A stretch of 64,000 nt of DNA from Pseudomonadota bacterium (GCA_024743055.1 JANSXH010000004.1:195036-259035), one strand, 5' to 3'; shown: positions 18,436 through 27,457, counted from the first letter of the stretch. Numbers and translations are program-made. The notes: generated from the letters alone by a model not told the origin.

Positions 18436-18897
18436 ATGTCCCAGATTACCCTTAAACCGGCATTTGAAATTGCTTTAACCGTGAAAACTCCTGTGCTCAA
18501 TCTTGGGAAAACTCCCTATGGGAATCGTTTGATTGCGGAAGTAACGGGCGGAACGGTGTCTGGACCTTTGCTGCAAGGTAAAGTTCATCCTTGCGGGGGA
18601 GATTGGTTGTTGCTTCGTAACGATGGCGTTATGCAATTGGACGTTCGTCTAACGATAGAGGCGTCAAATGGTGACTTGATTTACACAACTTATCGCGGCC
18701 TTCGGCATGGTCCGAAGGATATCATGGACAGGATGGCTGCGGGTGAGCAGGTAGATCCTGGCAGCTATTACTTCAGAATGGCTCCGGTTTTCGAGACTTC
18801 TTCGAAAACTCACGACTGGCTCAACAAAAACCTGTTCATTGCGACAGGATCACGGCAGCCTGAGGGGCCCGTATATCAGGTATCCATGGTCGAGTAG
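18436..18897 (+). CDS. DUF3237 domain protein
   Basis: The 153-residue protein matches the DUF3237 pattern throughout: an N-terminal FEIALTVKTP, the central GTVSGPLLQGKVHPCGGDW, then TYRGLRHGP and a C-terminal YYFRMAPVFET-WLN. The function of this beta-barrel-like family is not established. It has no signal peptide. AGAAGAGG lies 7-8 bases before the ATG. It converges with the lipoprotein gene downstream. Confidence 0.85.
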   Translation: MSQITLKPAFEIALTVKTPVLNLGKTPYGNRLIAEVTGGTVSGPLLQGKVHPCGGDWLLLRNDGVMQLDVRLTIEASNGDLIYTTYRGLRHGPKDIMDRMAAGEQVDPGSYYFRMAPVFETSSKTHDWLNKNLFIATGSRQPEGPVYQVSMVE

Positions 18898-18915
18898 TGC
18901 CCTAAGTTCAAACGA

Positions 18916-19542
18916 TCAACACTGGCCGTCCCAGGGTATTGTGATGAAGGTGGTTTTACCATTGGCACCGGGAAAATCCTCGAACAGTGCATCAAGAACC
19001 TGATCGAAGACTCCAGCCAACGTGGGACATCGACCCACCGACTGCACCCTTCCCTCATAAATTCTTACCGGATTTTCGGATTTGGCTGTCTTTGCCTCAA
19101 CGATATCGATCGCTATAAAGCGGCTGTATTCCTCCCATGTCCGGGTATTATAGGTCTGACCGACGCCCCCAAAAACCGGTCCACGGCCGACACCAACGCC
19201 AACGCCTAAAGATCCAAACGTGGGGCCCGAAGAGGTTGTAGATGATCTTTGCTCCCGCCCATCAATACCATAGGAAACAAAGGCAATGAAATCGGGGTTA
19301 GGAATATCCTCTTCGACTTCAAACCCCACCAAAAAGAGCTTTGCCGCAATCTTTGGCCTGTAGGAAATAAATTCAAGGCTGGATTCCTTTTCAGCCGGAT
19401 GTGCCTTTACACTAATAGTTTTACCGCTGATGGTATTCAGTTCTGGTGTGTAGAACGCAGTAACATTTGCTTGAATAGTCGGTTTTGAACAGGCAGCAAC
19501 AAAAAATAGAATTGCTAAAAGGGTCAAAAATCTCATGTTCAA
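18916..19542 (-). CDS. DUF4136-like lipoprotein
   Basis: The 208-residue protein starts with a lipoprotein signal peptide and lipobox (FVAACS, Cys at about residue 18). The body has a Gly-rich central stretch (GVGVGVGRGPVFGGVG) and a C-terminal domain with YSRFIAIDIVEAK and FEDFPGANGK, consistent with the DUF4136 family of envelope lipoproteins of unknown role. It is probably anchored in the outer membrane, since no Asp follows the Cys. It is transcribed away from the unknown gene at 19839. Confidence 0.7.
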   Translation of the reverse strand: MNMRFLTLLAILFFVAACSKPTIQANVTAFYTPELNTISGKTISVKAHPAEKESSLEFISYRPKIAAKLFLVGFEVEEDIPNPDFIAFVSYGIDGREQRSSTTSSGPTFGSLGVGVGVGRGPVFGGVGQTYNTRTWEEYSRFIAIDIVEAKTAKSENPVRIYEGRVQSVGRCPTLAGVFDQVLDALFEDFPGANGKTTFITIPWDGQC

Positions 19543-19804
19543 ACTCCCAATGAGTATAAATTTGATTGTGGATCATTTGCCGGAACCACTCAAGCCCTAT
19601 TGACCTCTACCCCAGACAAGTCGCCAATTTGTGATATCTCGCCCAGTTTCCACGTTAACTATAAACATAGTTTTTTTTTACAATTGTCTCTTTTCAAGAT
19701 AGTATCAGCTCACTACTCGGATAGATGGGGCTTGCTGTCTGAATTGATAAGTTGTTGTTTTAAAATATAATTTGTCTTTGATTTTCAATTTTTCCAGAGT
19801 ACAG

Positions 19805-19818
19805 ATTATACGTATAAT
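19805..19818. promoter_or_regulatory. 14-bp perfect palindrome with -10-like half
   Basis: ATTATACGTATAAT reads the same on both strands, and its right half contains TATAAT. It lies 20 bases before the start of the unknown gene at 19839, inside the AT-rich 296-bp gap 19543-19838, which otherwise shows only AT-rich, promoter-like sequence. A regulator site overlapping the promoter is plausible. Confidence 0.35.
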
Positions 19819-19838
19819 TTAGGCAAAGTTGTATCCAA

Positions 19839-20369
19839 ATGAATATAGAAATCATCGGTAAACCCGCGTTTCTGACGGACATTAAATATGGTGACTTCTT
19901 TTACTCCCAGCTCGGGGATAGAGTTCGTCCCTGTTTGAAAGCTTTCATCGTCGAGAACGAAACCCAAATTACAGACTATGTTGTTTCCTTCACTCCAGGC
20001 GAGCGAGAGATGGCAACCCTGCCTCGGCTTTTCGATACGAATTTAGTGAGTGGGAATACAGCTTACCGAATATCCCAACCTTCCTTTCGACACATTATTT
20101 CTGACAGAACACTGCTATTGAAGACTGAATACTGGCCCAAACCCGGCATTTTGATTGAAAGTTCCAGTGCCTCTTACCTGACTATTAAGTCCGGACGTAT
20201 GGCGCATAAGATCATGTATCTGAACATTAGTTCCGGAGAACTCGTCTCCTCTCCTCCAAAAGCGCCGTTCGCGTTTGTCACAGAATGGAAAATTGTATTC
20301 CAAGGGGCGGAAGGCGAACAGCTGCTCGTTAGATTTCCCCCGGCAAAAGAAGCCGCAGCCGTTCTCTAA
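19839..20369 (+). CDS. Hypothetical protein, 176 residues
   Basis: I do not recognise this protein. It is soluble, of mixed charge, with no signal peptide or membrane segment, and appears beta-rich. There are no obvious catalytic motifs. It stands alone, with divergent lipoprotein and downstream lipoprotein genes on either side. A perfect palindrome lies just before the start. No clear Shine-Dalgarno sequence precedes the ATG. Confidence 0.6.
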   Translation: MNIEIIGKPAFLTDIKYGDFFYSQLGDRVRPCLKAFIVENETQITDYVVSFTPGEREMATLPRLFDTNLVSGNTAYRISQPSFRHIISDRTLLLKTEYWPKPGILIESSSASYLTIKSGRMAHKIMYLNISSGELVSSPPKAPFAFVTEWKIVFQGAEGEQLLVRFPPAKEAAAVL

Positions 20370-20415
20370 TTCAACTAATTAGGACCGTTATTTCCTGGAT
20401 GCCAATGATCCTCTG

Positions 20416-20445
20416 TTGACAGCGTTTTTTATATTAGAATACGAT
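20416..20445 (+). promoter_or_regulatory. Predicted promoter before the 20530 lipoprotein gene
   Basis: TTGACA (20416-20421) and TACGAT (20440-20445) are separated by 18 bases and lie about 85 bases before the gene start. The -35 box is perfect and the -10 box is weak, so this is a prediction by eye only. Confidence 0.35.
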
Positions 20446-20529
20446 CATGAATAGAGTTGGGGTTTTCAGGATTAGTCGGGGCATGATTTAATCTGTTTCC
20501 GACCTGCCTGATGAAGGAAGGTAGGGAAG

Positions 20530-21219
20530 ATGTTTTTACAAAGCGCTCTTAAGCAGGTTCTTGTTCCAATCTGCGCACTATTGATGATATCAGCCTGCGA
20601 TACAGTGCCCCCGGAAGCCGTTGAACTCTCCAATACGGTCGGCAATGATCTCGAAGAAGTGCATCGCGCCCACAAATCCTTGGCTGAACTTCATTTCGAA
20701 AATATCGAAGCTGAAATCAATCAGTTTATTGATGAGACCTATCGTCCTGCCTACATCCGTACTTTCGCCGCTGAATTCAAATTGAATGACCGGGTAGCAC
20801 AGATTTTAGACCAGGATCCGGACAAGCTATTGCCAGTTCTATCCCGGTTCGTTGAAATTTCTGTGGAGCAGATAGAGAGTAAGCGTGCGGAACTTCTGGG
20901 CCCCATTCTGGAGCAAAAAAAGGAAGTACTTTCTGATATTGATTTGGCCCATCGCCAGATACAGTCTGCACAGGCGATTGTGACTGGCCATCTCGCCTCG
21001 GTCAGGCGGGTGCGGGAAGTCCAGAATGAGATCCTTGCCGATGTCGGGCTTGGGGAAGTCAGAGAGAGGATTACTGTGACCACGGCCAAAATCTCAAACA
21101 AGGTTGCCGAATTTGTGGAAACCGGGAATGAGATAGATGTCCGTATTGATGATGCTGCGGAAAAAATTCAGGCGCTCGACGAGAAAATTGACGATCTAAA
21201 ATCCGCCATCGGCAAATAA
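20530..21219 (+). CDS. Helical lipoprotein, 229 residues
   Basis: The N-terminal signal ends in a lipobox-like ISAC (Cys about residue 23). The rest is almost entirely alpha-helical and highly charged (for example EQIESKRAELLG and LDEKIDDLKSAIG), so a coiled-coil rod in the periplasm is likely. I do not recognise a family. The small acidic protein gene at 21245 follows 25 bp later, so the two are probably one operon and may work together. Confidence 0.6.
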   Translation: MFLQSALKQVLVPICALLMISACDTVPPEAVELSNTVGNDLEEVHRAHKSLAELHFENIEAEINQFIDETYRPAYIRTFAAEFKLNDRVAQILDQDPDKLLPVLSRFVEISVEQIESKRAELLGPILEQKKEVLSDIDLAHRQIQSAQAIVTGHLASVRRVREVQNEILADVGLGEVRERITVTTAKISNKVAEFVETGNEIDVRIDDAAEKIQALDEKIDDLKSAIGK

Positions 21220-21244
21220 CCGAAAGTCAGAAAGGGAATGAGAT

Positions 21245-21553
21245 ATGTCCGGAGACCTTAACCTTGACGAGATTTTTGCGGAAATGGATGCGGCTGCAGC
21301 GCGGGCGGAAGCGACCCTGAACGGACAGTTTGCAACGATTTATGAGGAACTGCGAAATCTCGCACCTGCTGATATTGATGACATCACACCGGATATCTCG
21401 GATCAAAAAGAATATGAAAGGATGATGGCGTTGGTTCAAGCAGCCAGCCAGCAGAATCTCGATCAGGCTGAATTAATCAACCGAATTCGGGAACTGGGGG
21501 ATGTCGCAAAAAAAATCGCCCAGAAAATACCAAGCCTTGCAGCCTTAATTTAG
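21245..21553 (+). CDS. Small acidic helical protein, 102 residues
   Basis: The product is acidic, Ala-rich and helical, without signal peptide or membrane segment, so cytoplasmic if expressed. It has no motif I recognise. The gene follows the helical lipoprotein gene closely, with GGGAATGAGAT before the ATG as a weak ribosome site, and converges with tupA. Confidence 0.55.
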   Translation: MSGDLNLDEIFAEMDAAAARAEATLNGQFATIYEELRNLAPADIDDITPDISDQKEYERMMALVQAASQQNLDQAELINRIRELGDVAKKIAQKIPSLAALI

Positions 21554-21563
21554 AGCCGTTCAG

Positions 21564-22379
21564 CTAGTCCCCTTTAGCATTGGGTGTAAACAGGGTTTCT
21601 CCATCAATCTCATAGGCACCAATCATCTTTTGACCTTTTTCTCCGGTCAGCCAGTCTTCCAGTTTGAGAGCTAGATCATGTTTGGCATGGGGATGCTTTT
21701 GCGGATTAACGGGCAGATACCCATATTGATTGAAGAGAAGCGGGTCGCCTGAAAACAGTAACGACAATTCTCCCTTATTTTTGAAATTGAGCCAGCTGGC
21801 CCGATCGGTAAACACATAGCCATCAAGGGCGCTGGCTGTATTCAAGGTTGCTCCCATGCCGGCGCCTGTTGCCCGATACCAGACAGAATCAAATTCTTCC
21901 GGGTCTTTACCGGCGTGTTTCCATAAGTATAGTTCCTTGCGATGGGTACCGCTGTCATCTCCGCGACTGACAAATATGGCGCGGGTCTGAGCTATAGAGT
22001 TGAGAGCGTCTGTCACCTTTTTTCGGCTTTGAATATCAGCAATGTCGGAAGTCGGACCGACAAGGACGAAGTCATTATACATGATGTCCCGACGATGTGT
22101 GCCATACCCTTCCGCTACAAATTTATCCTCAGCGGTGCGGGAATGAACAAGGATGGCATCGACGTCGCCAGATCGCCCTAGTTTTAACGCTTGCCCAGTT
22201 CCAACAATCAGCAGATGAACTTCAAGATCCAGGTCTTTTTTTATCTCGGGGATCAGCCTGTCTGACAATCCGGAATTATAAAAGGAGGTTGTCACCGCCA
22301 GTTTCATTTCATCAGCCGGAGCGCTTTCAGTAGCGAATAGTACACCTAAGCAAACTGCCAGCGAAAGCAGGGTCTTCAT
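21564..22379 (-). CDS. tupA: Tungstate ABC transporter substrate-binding protein TupA
   Basis: The 271-residue protein has a Sec signal peptide (about 20 residues). It shows the TupA patterns AVTTSFYNSGLSD near the mature N-terminus, GTGQALKLGRSGDVDAILVHSR and RGDDSGTHRKE. These Ser/Thr/Arg residues bind the oxyanion in the TupA family, which prefers tungstate over molybdate. It is the last gene of the tupB-tupC-tupA operon and its ATG overlaps the tupC stop by 4 bases. Confidence 0.9.
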   Translation of the reverse strand: MKTLLSLAVCLGVLFATESAPADEMKLAVTTSFYNSGLSDRLIPEIKKDLDLEVHLLIVGTGQALKLGRSGDVDAILVHSRTAEDKFVAEGYGTHRRDIMYNDFVLVGPTSDIADIQSRKKVTDALNSIAQTRAIFVSRGDDSGTHRKELYLWKHAGKDPEEFDSVWYRATGAGMGATLNTASALDGYVFTDRASWLNFKNKGELSLLFSGDPLLFNQYGYLPVNPQKHPHAKHDLALKLEDWLTGEKGQKMIGAYEIDGETLFTPNAKGD

Positions 22380-23092
22380 ACCAGGATGTCTCCGTCTATA
22401 AAGGTCCGGGCTTCCTCCGTGGTGGGATGGTCGAAGAAGTCCTCGACTTGTCCTCGCTCATGAATTTGCCCCCGATATAGAAACAGTATCTCATCACCCA
22501 GCCGACGCGATTGACCGAAATCATGTGTGGCCATGATAATTCGGACCCCGTCTGCCTTTGCTCGCAAGATCAGAGCTTCAATCTCCTGGGTCGAGGCACC
22601 ATCGAGATTGGTTGTTGGCTCATCCAGGAACAAGACATCCGGGTCCGTTATCATAGCACGAGCCAGAGCCAGCTTCTGGCGTTCCCCACCGGAGAGGATA
22701 TGCGCTTCCTTATGGCCTGAAGCCGAGAGGCCAACCTCGTCAATCCAGCGGTCCGCCTCTACCAGGGCCTCCTTCTTGTGACGGCCGCGGACAAGCAGCG
22801 GATAGGCAATATTCTCTCGCACCGTTCGCCGCATCACCACCGGTGTTTGAAACACAAAGGACTGCCGCAGCCGAACATCTTTTTGTGTCCCATTCCATGA
22901 GACAGAGCCAGATCGTGCCTTTTCGAGCCCATGCATCAGGCGCAACAAGGTGGTTTTCCCGGCACCATTAGGCCCTATGAGAACGCTGCACCCGCCCCCT
23001 TCAAGAGCAAATTCTACGGGGCCGACGATCTGAACACCGCCCTTACGAACCACCGCATCTTTCAAAGTTAAAGGAAGGATTGAGCTTACCAT
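22376..23092 (-). CDS. tupC: Tungstate ABC transporter ATP-binding protein TupC
   Basis: This 238-residue ATPase has Walker A (GPNGAGKTT near residues 38-46), the ABC signature LSGGERQKLALAR, Walker B (VLFLDEPTTNLD) and the switch His (ATHDF). The gene lies between tupB and tupA with overlapping ends on both sides. It powers the TupB permease. The short length without an extra C-terminal Mop domain separates it from ModC. Confidence 0.9.
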   Translation of the reverse strand: MVSSILPLTLKDAVVRKGGVQIVGPVEFALEGGGCSVLIGPNGAGKTTLLRLMHGLEKARSGSVSWNGTQKDVRLRQSFVFQTPVVMRRTVRENIAYPLLVRGRHKKEALVEADRWIDEVGLSASGHKEAHILSGGERQKLALARAMITDPDVLFLDEPTTNLDGASTQEIEALILRAKADGVRIIMATHDFGQSRRLGDEILFLYRGQIHERGQVEDFFDHPTTEEARTFIDGDILV

Positions 23093-23790
23093 CTCCCCTC
23101 CCTCTCTGTTCTAGACAGAATATGGATGGCCAGATTGATTGCGATGGCGAGGGTGATCAGAACAATACCGAGGCCAATAGCCAGCGGAAAATCTCCTTTT
23201 CCTACCTCCAGAGCGATGGCTGTCGTCAGCACGCGGGTCAGATGATCGATATTCCCGCCGACGATCATAATAGCGCCAATTTCGCCGATGGCCCGGCCAA
23301 ATCCGGTCAGGGTCGCCGTCAACAGAGACCGACGGCCATCCCACAGTAGCGCCTTCATGCGCTGCCATTTGCTGGTATTTAGCGAGATCAGAAGATCATG
23401 ATAGAGATACCATAACTCCCGGATGGCCTGATGGGAGAGAGAGGCAATGATCGGCGTAACAATAATGACTTGGGCAATAATCATGGCGGTCGGCGTGAAC
23501 AACAGGTTGAACACACCGAACGGTCCAGACCGGGACAGAAGGATATAAACAACAAGGCCGACGACAACCGGAGGTAAGCCCATCAAGGCATTAAGCACAG
23601 CAATTGCGATACGCCGGAACCGGAACCGGGTGACAGAAAGCCAGGCACCAAAGGGCAATCCGATGGCCGCCGCAATAACAACCGCCGTCACCGTTACTTG
23701 TAGAGAACGCAAGGAGATTTCCACCAGATCATGATCAAGGGTCACGATTAGATGGAACGCCGAGATCAGCCCGGCTAGCAGATCATTCAT
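23086..23790 (-). CDS. tupB: Tungstate ABC transporter permease TupB
   Basis: The 234-residue membrane protein has about five to six hydrophobic segments. The ABC permease loop (EAA-like) appears as RMKALLWDGRRSLLTATLTGFGRAIGEIG, cited here for its Gly-Arg-Ala-Ile-Gly-Glu-Ile-Gly end. It imports tungstate delivered by TupA. It is the first gene of the operon, with GAGGGGGAG before its ATG. Confidence 0.9.
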   Translation of the reverse strand: MNDLLAGLISAFHLIVTLDHDLVEISLRSLQVTVTAVVIAAAIGLPFGAWLSVTRFRFRRIAIAVLNALMGLPPVVVGLVVYILLSRSGPFGVFNLLFTPTAMIIAQVIIVTPIIASLSHQAIRELWYLYHDLLISLNTSKWQRMKALLWDGRRSLLTATLTGFGRAIGEIGAIMIVGGNIDHLTRVLTTAIALEVGKGDFPLAIGLGIVLITLAIAINLAIHILSRTEREGRW

Positions 23791-23894
23791 GCTGGCTCCC
23801 CCTCAATAGTGACGTTCTCTAGTGCCGTTTGTCCTACGAATAGGTCACCCGATACCGTCTCGATATCTTGTATCCGACATCTCCTGACCGGATC

Positions 23895-24530
23895 CTAAAC
23901 AGCTGCTGGCCCAAAGGAATAGGCTCCACCCTTTTGCAGTGCCACAAGATAAGCAGGGCGCGATTGGATTCTGTCGACAAAACTACTTAAATCCGGAAAA
24001 GCGGCCAAACCGCCTCGGGCCTTCGCCGCTTCTAAAGGAAAGGACATCATTATGTCAGCCCCGGAGAGCTTGTCCCCTGCGAAAAACTCCCGGCCCTTCA
24101 TCTGCTCGTTCATATAGGAGAAATGATTAAGGGTTTCGCTGTCAATTCGCGGGTTAAGCGGTTCTGCGGCATCTCCAAGCCGGCCCGTATATAACCGCAG
24201 CAACAAGGGAAGCATGGCGGATCCTTCCGCATAATGCATCCATTCCATATAGTCGATATAGTCTTTGGTGCCGCGCGCCGGGGCTAGAATTCCTTTGCCA
24301 TAGGTCTGAATCAAATAATCAACAATGGCACCGGATTCATGGATCAGGATATCCTGGTCAATCAGCACTGGCGATTTTCCGAGCGGATGAATTTTTTCCA
24401 ATTCCGGTGGTGCCAGTCGGGTCGTTGCGTCTCTCTCATATTTGACAATCTCATATTCCAGATCTAGCTCTTCCAGCAGCCATAAAATCCGTTGGGAGCG
24501 CGAGTCATTCAGATGATGGATGGTAATCAT
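23895..24530 (-). CDS. Glutathione S-transferase
   Basis: The 211-residue protein has an N-terminal thioredoxin-like domain (ITIHHLNDSRSQRILWLLEE, with PLGKSPVLIDQD and HESGAIVDYLI as glutathione-binding positions) and a helical C-terminal domain. It is a beta/theta-like bacterial GST. The physiological substrate is unknown. The gene lies 104 bp upstream of tupB on the same strand. Confidence 0.88.
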   Translation of the reverse strand: MITIHHLNDSRSQRILWLLEELDLEYEIVKYERDATTRLAPPELEKIHPLGKSPVLIDQDILIHESGAIVDYLIQTYGKGILAPARGTKDYIDYMEWMHYAEGSAMLPLLLRLYTGRLGDAAEPLNPRIDSETLNHFSYMNEQMKGREFFAGDKLSGADIMMSFPLEAAKARGGLAAFPDLSSFVDRIQSRPAYLVALQKGGAYSFGPAAV

Positions 24531-24622
24531 GGGCGGCAGACTTTCTTTTTATGTATTTGTGGAAACTTGATCCTCAAATAGCATAAAACACCCCCTGCCA
24601 CACCCTCTTCTTAAAGCCTGAT

Positions 24623-25639
24623 CTATTTCAGAAATTCTTCCGGATCAAATTCCTGCAGATAGGAGCGAAAGGTCGTTGCGGATGCTGCCCAGTTATGCCG
24701 CTGGGCAAAGGCCAAGCAGTCTTCGCGCTTTAACGTGAGTGCCCTTGAGACGGCCAACTCCAGATCCGGATCAAGACAGCCGATTTTGTTGTCGGTGATG
24801 ACGTCTTTGGGGCCGGTCACCGGAAAGGCCGCGACTGGCACTCCGCATCCGAGTGCCTCTAGCATCACCAATCCAAAGGTATCTGTCAGGCTGGGAAACA
24901 CGAAAACATCAGCAGCATTAAAATAAGAGACAAGTTCTTCCCCATGCTTTGCGCCCGCAAAGATGACGTCGGGATAGCGTGATTTTAGGCTTTCCAGCAT
25001 CGGACCGTCCCCAACAACAACTTTGGTTCCGTCATGTTTCAGATCTAGAAAGGCAGAAATATTTTTCTCGACAGCAACCCTGCCGACGGAGAGCAAGACC
25101 GGCTTAGTGCTGTCGATAGGAGCTTTTGGTCCAGGTTTGAAAAGGTCCGTATTTACCCCTCGGCCCCATAACCGAGCCTTATCAAATTTTCTATCACGCA
25201 AGTTTTCGACCACCGCCGGTGTCGGCGCCATGACGACCCCGGAATGCTTGTGGAACCAGCGCATCAACGGATATGTCCAGGAAATGGGAACCCGAAACCG
25301 TGCCTCGATATACTCCGGGAAACGGGTATGAAAAGCCGTCGTAAACGGAATTCCCCGCTTGACACAAAACCGTCTGGCCGCAAGGCCAAGAGGACCCTCA
25401 GTTGCGATATGGATGGCGCATGGCAGAAATTGGGCGACAACCTTACCGACAGATCTGGAGCCGGCAAGGGCCAGACGAATTTCCGGGTAAGTTGGGCACG
25501 GGACCGAAGTAAAGCCTTCCGGGGTCAGCATATGGACGTCATCCCCCATGGCCCGCAATTCATCGCGCATAGCCGTAAGGGTTCTGACTACACCGTTAAT
25601 CTGCGGGTACCAGGCGTCCGTAACGATCAGGATGCGCAT
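24623..25639 (-). CDS. Glycosyltransferase family 4, Agt-like
   Basis: The 338-residue protein has a GT-B fold: an N-terminal domain with TDAWYPQINGVVRT and a C-terminal donor-binding domain with SVGRVAVEKNI and SLTDTFGLVMLEALGCG (the EX7E motif). The N-terminus, including the FHTRFPEYIEARF motif, resembles Agt enzymes that put a sugar onto diacylglycerol in marine alphaproteobacteria. Its start overlaps the end of the PlcP-like gene by 13 bp. In Agt systems PlcP makes the diacylglycerol acceptor. Other diacylglycerol or sulfolipid glycosyltransferases are close relatives. Confidence 0.82.
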   Translation of the reverse strand: MRILIVTDAWYPQINGVVRTLTAMRDELRAMGDDVHMLTPEGFTSVPCPTYPEIRLALAGSRSVGKVVAQFLPCAIHIATEGPLGLAARRFCVKRGIPFTTAFHTRFPEYIEARFRVPISWTYPLMRWFHKHSGVVMAPTPAVVENLRDRKFDKARLWGRGVNTDLFKPGPKAPIDSTKPVLLSVGRVAVEKNISAFLDLKHDGTKVVVGDGPMLESLKSRYPDVIFAGAKHGEELVSYFNAADVFVFPSLTDTFGLVMLEALGCGVPVAAFPVTGPKDVITDNKIGCLDPDLELAVSRALTLKREDCLAFAQRHNWAASATTFRSYLQEFDPEEFLK

Positions 25640-26424
25640 ACGATATTTTCTTTAGAGGTTTCTTTTGCAGTTTGAGGCTCGGCCCATTTCACTAATTCAA
25701 TCTGGCCGTTGCGATGCTCAACAAGAGCGGAGCAACTCTCCACCCAATCCCCGTCATTGCAATAAAGAATACCATTGATATATCTCATCTCAGCGTGATG
25801 GATATGACCACAGACAACGCCATCAACACCTTCCTCGGCCGCCGCCTTGGCAATGGCATTTTCAAACTCTGCTATAAACTGTACGGCATTTTTGACTTTT
25901 AGTTTCAGATAGGCGGACAGGGACCAGTAGGACCAGCCAAAATGCTCCCGAAGTTTGTTGAACCAGTTGTTCAAGGTCAACAATATGGTATAGGCGCCAT
26001 CCCCCAGCAGTGCCAGCCAGCGGGCATATTTGACAACGACGTCAAATTCATCCCCATGAATGACCAGCAATCTACGGCCATCCGCCGTCTCGTGGATGGC
26101 CTTCTCTTTGACTTCGACGCCCCCAAAGTTCAATTCAACGTAATTCCGCGCAAATTCGTCATGGTTCCCGGGCACGAAGATCACCTTTGTTCCCTTACGC
26201 ACCTTTCGAAGAATTTTCTGGACAACATCATTATGTTCCTGCGGCCAGTACCATGAGCGTTTCAATCGCCATCCATCAACGATATCTCCAACAAGGTAGA
26301 GATATTCGCTTTCATTATTTTTCAGGAAGTCGAGTAGCTTGGTCGCCTGGCATCCGCGTGTACCGAGATGAATATCGGAGATCCAAATCGCACGATACAC
26401 CTTTATTCTGGGATCGATCGACAT
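25627..26424 (-). CDS. Metallophosphoesterase, PlcP-like (LpxH-related)
   Basis: The 265-residue protein carries the metallophosphoesterase motifs D17-x-H19 (SDIHLGTRGCQ), GDIVDGW, GNHDE, and a late GHIHHAEM. The N-terminal HLGTRGCQA pattern matches the PlcP phospholipases C that cut headgroups from phospholipids under phosphate limitation; LpxH itself usually has a different spacing. It overlaps the Agt-like gene and is divergent from a diacylglycerol kinase gene. A lipid A role cannot be excluded from motifs alone. Confidence 0.82.
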   Translation of the reverse strand: MSIDPRIKVYRAIWISDIHLGTRGCQATKLLDFLKNNESEYLYLVGDIVDGWRLKRSWYWPQEHNDVVQKILRKVRKGTKVIFVPGNHDEFARNYVELNFGGVEVKEKAIHETADGRRLLVIHGDEFDVVVKYARWLALLGDGAYTILLTLNNWFNKLREHFGWSYWSLSAYLKLKVKNAVQFIAEFENAIAKAAAEEGVDGVVCGHIHHAEMRYINGILYCNDGDWVESCSALVEHRNGQIELVKWAEPQTAKETSKENIVCAS

Positions 26425-26581
26425 GTTCCGCCCTTTCTTTACTCATAAGATTACGCAACGGAATCGAATTACCACAAAATCTGGTGGGGTATGTGTTAAA
26501 CAAATACGACAGAGTGAAATGTCATCAGGTCAAAATAATTCTGCAACAAAACGGACATACAAAAACTTCCATAAGGGGTGC

Positions 26582-27457
26582 ATGTTGAATCGCGTTCTCG
26601 TAATTCATAACCCGGTCGCCGGGCGCCGCACGAAAAAACGGCTCGATCAGTTTTTGACACTTCTTCATCAAAGCGAATTTGAAGTCCGGGTTTGGGAAAC
26701 GACTGCAAGCGGAGATGCCCGTGTGCAAGCCGCCAATTCTTCCGACATCGATATCATAATTGCCGCAGGGGGCGACGGCACCGTAAATGAGGTCTTGAAC
26801 GGAGTTTATGAGCGTGAAACCGATCAGCCATTGCCGGCGCTCGGCTTCTTACCGCTTGGCACCGCAAATGTGCTGGCTTTAGAATTGGGACTGCCTAGTG
26901 ATCCACAGCAGTTATTTGAGCTTTTGCAAGCGGGTCGCACGTATGACATACGTCCTGGTATTGCCAACGGCAGGCGATTTCTTCTCATGGCCAGTGTTGG
27001 TGTGGATGCCCGTGCTGTCGCCGCTGTCACACCGCCGCTCAAACGAAAATTCGGTGCCTTTGCTTATATTATTGGTGCGATCCAATCCATGGGATCCGGT
27101 GCACCGACCTTTCACGTTACGATAAACGGCGAGGAACTAACGGCCAAAACGATCATCCTGACCAGATCACAGAAATATGGCGGCCCCTTTACCCTGGCCG
27201 AGGATGCCGGATTGAAAACCCAGATCATGCAAGCCGTTTTGTTCAGGTCTTCCGGCTACATCGCTGCAATTAGATATGGCATCGGGCTCGCTCTTGGGCG
27301 GCTCAAGCATCACAAGGACATTGTTTTCCTAAATGTCGATGAGGTAGAGGTAACGTGTGAAGTCCCGGATCCTGTCCAGATAGACGGAGATGTTGCCAGC
27401 CAGCTCCCTCTAAAAGTTTCTATCGATGTCCAGCCGATCCGGTTTCTGGCGCCCTAG
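26582..27457 (+). CDS. Diacylglycerol kinase family protein (DagK/YegS-like)
   Basis: The protein is 291 residues from the ATG chosen here. GGDGT at residues 63-67, followed by NEVLNG, is the nucleotide-binding signature of the DAG kinase catalytic domain; HNPVAGR near the start fits too. It would make phosphatidic acid from diacylglycerol. AAGGGGTG lies just before this ATG, while the longer open frame from 26423 has an N-terminus unlike the family. It is divergent from the PlcP-like gene. The stop codon is part of a CTAG that borders the inserted element. Confidence 0.88.
   Translation: MLNRVLVIHNPVAGRRTKKRLDQFLTLLHQSEFEVRVWETTASGDARVQAANSSDIDIIIAAGGDGTVNEVLNGVYERETDQPLPALGFLPLGTANVLALELGLPSDPQQLFELLQAGRTYDIRPGIANGRRFLLMASVGVDARAVAAVTPPLKRKFGAFAYIIGAIQSMGSGAPTFHVTINGEELTAKTIILTRSQKYGGPFTLAEDAGLKTQIMQAVLFRSSGYIAAIRYGIGLALGRLKHHKDIVFLNVDEVEVTCEVPDPVQIDGDVASQLPLKVSIDVQPIRFLAP

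Noticed and set aside
26510..26545. Possible Pho box (TGTCAT-CAGG-TCAA) before the lipid remodelling genes
   Set aside because: Only part of one direct repeat fits, so I do not call it although the pathway would predict one.
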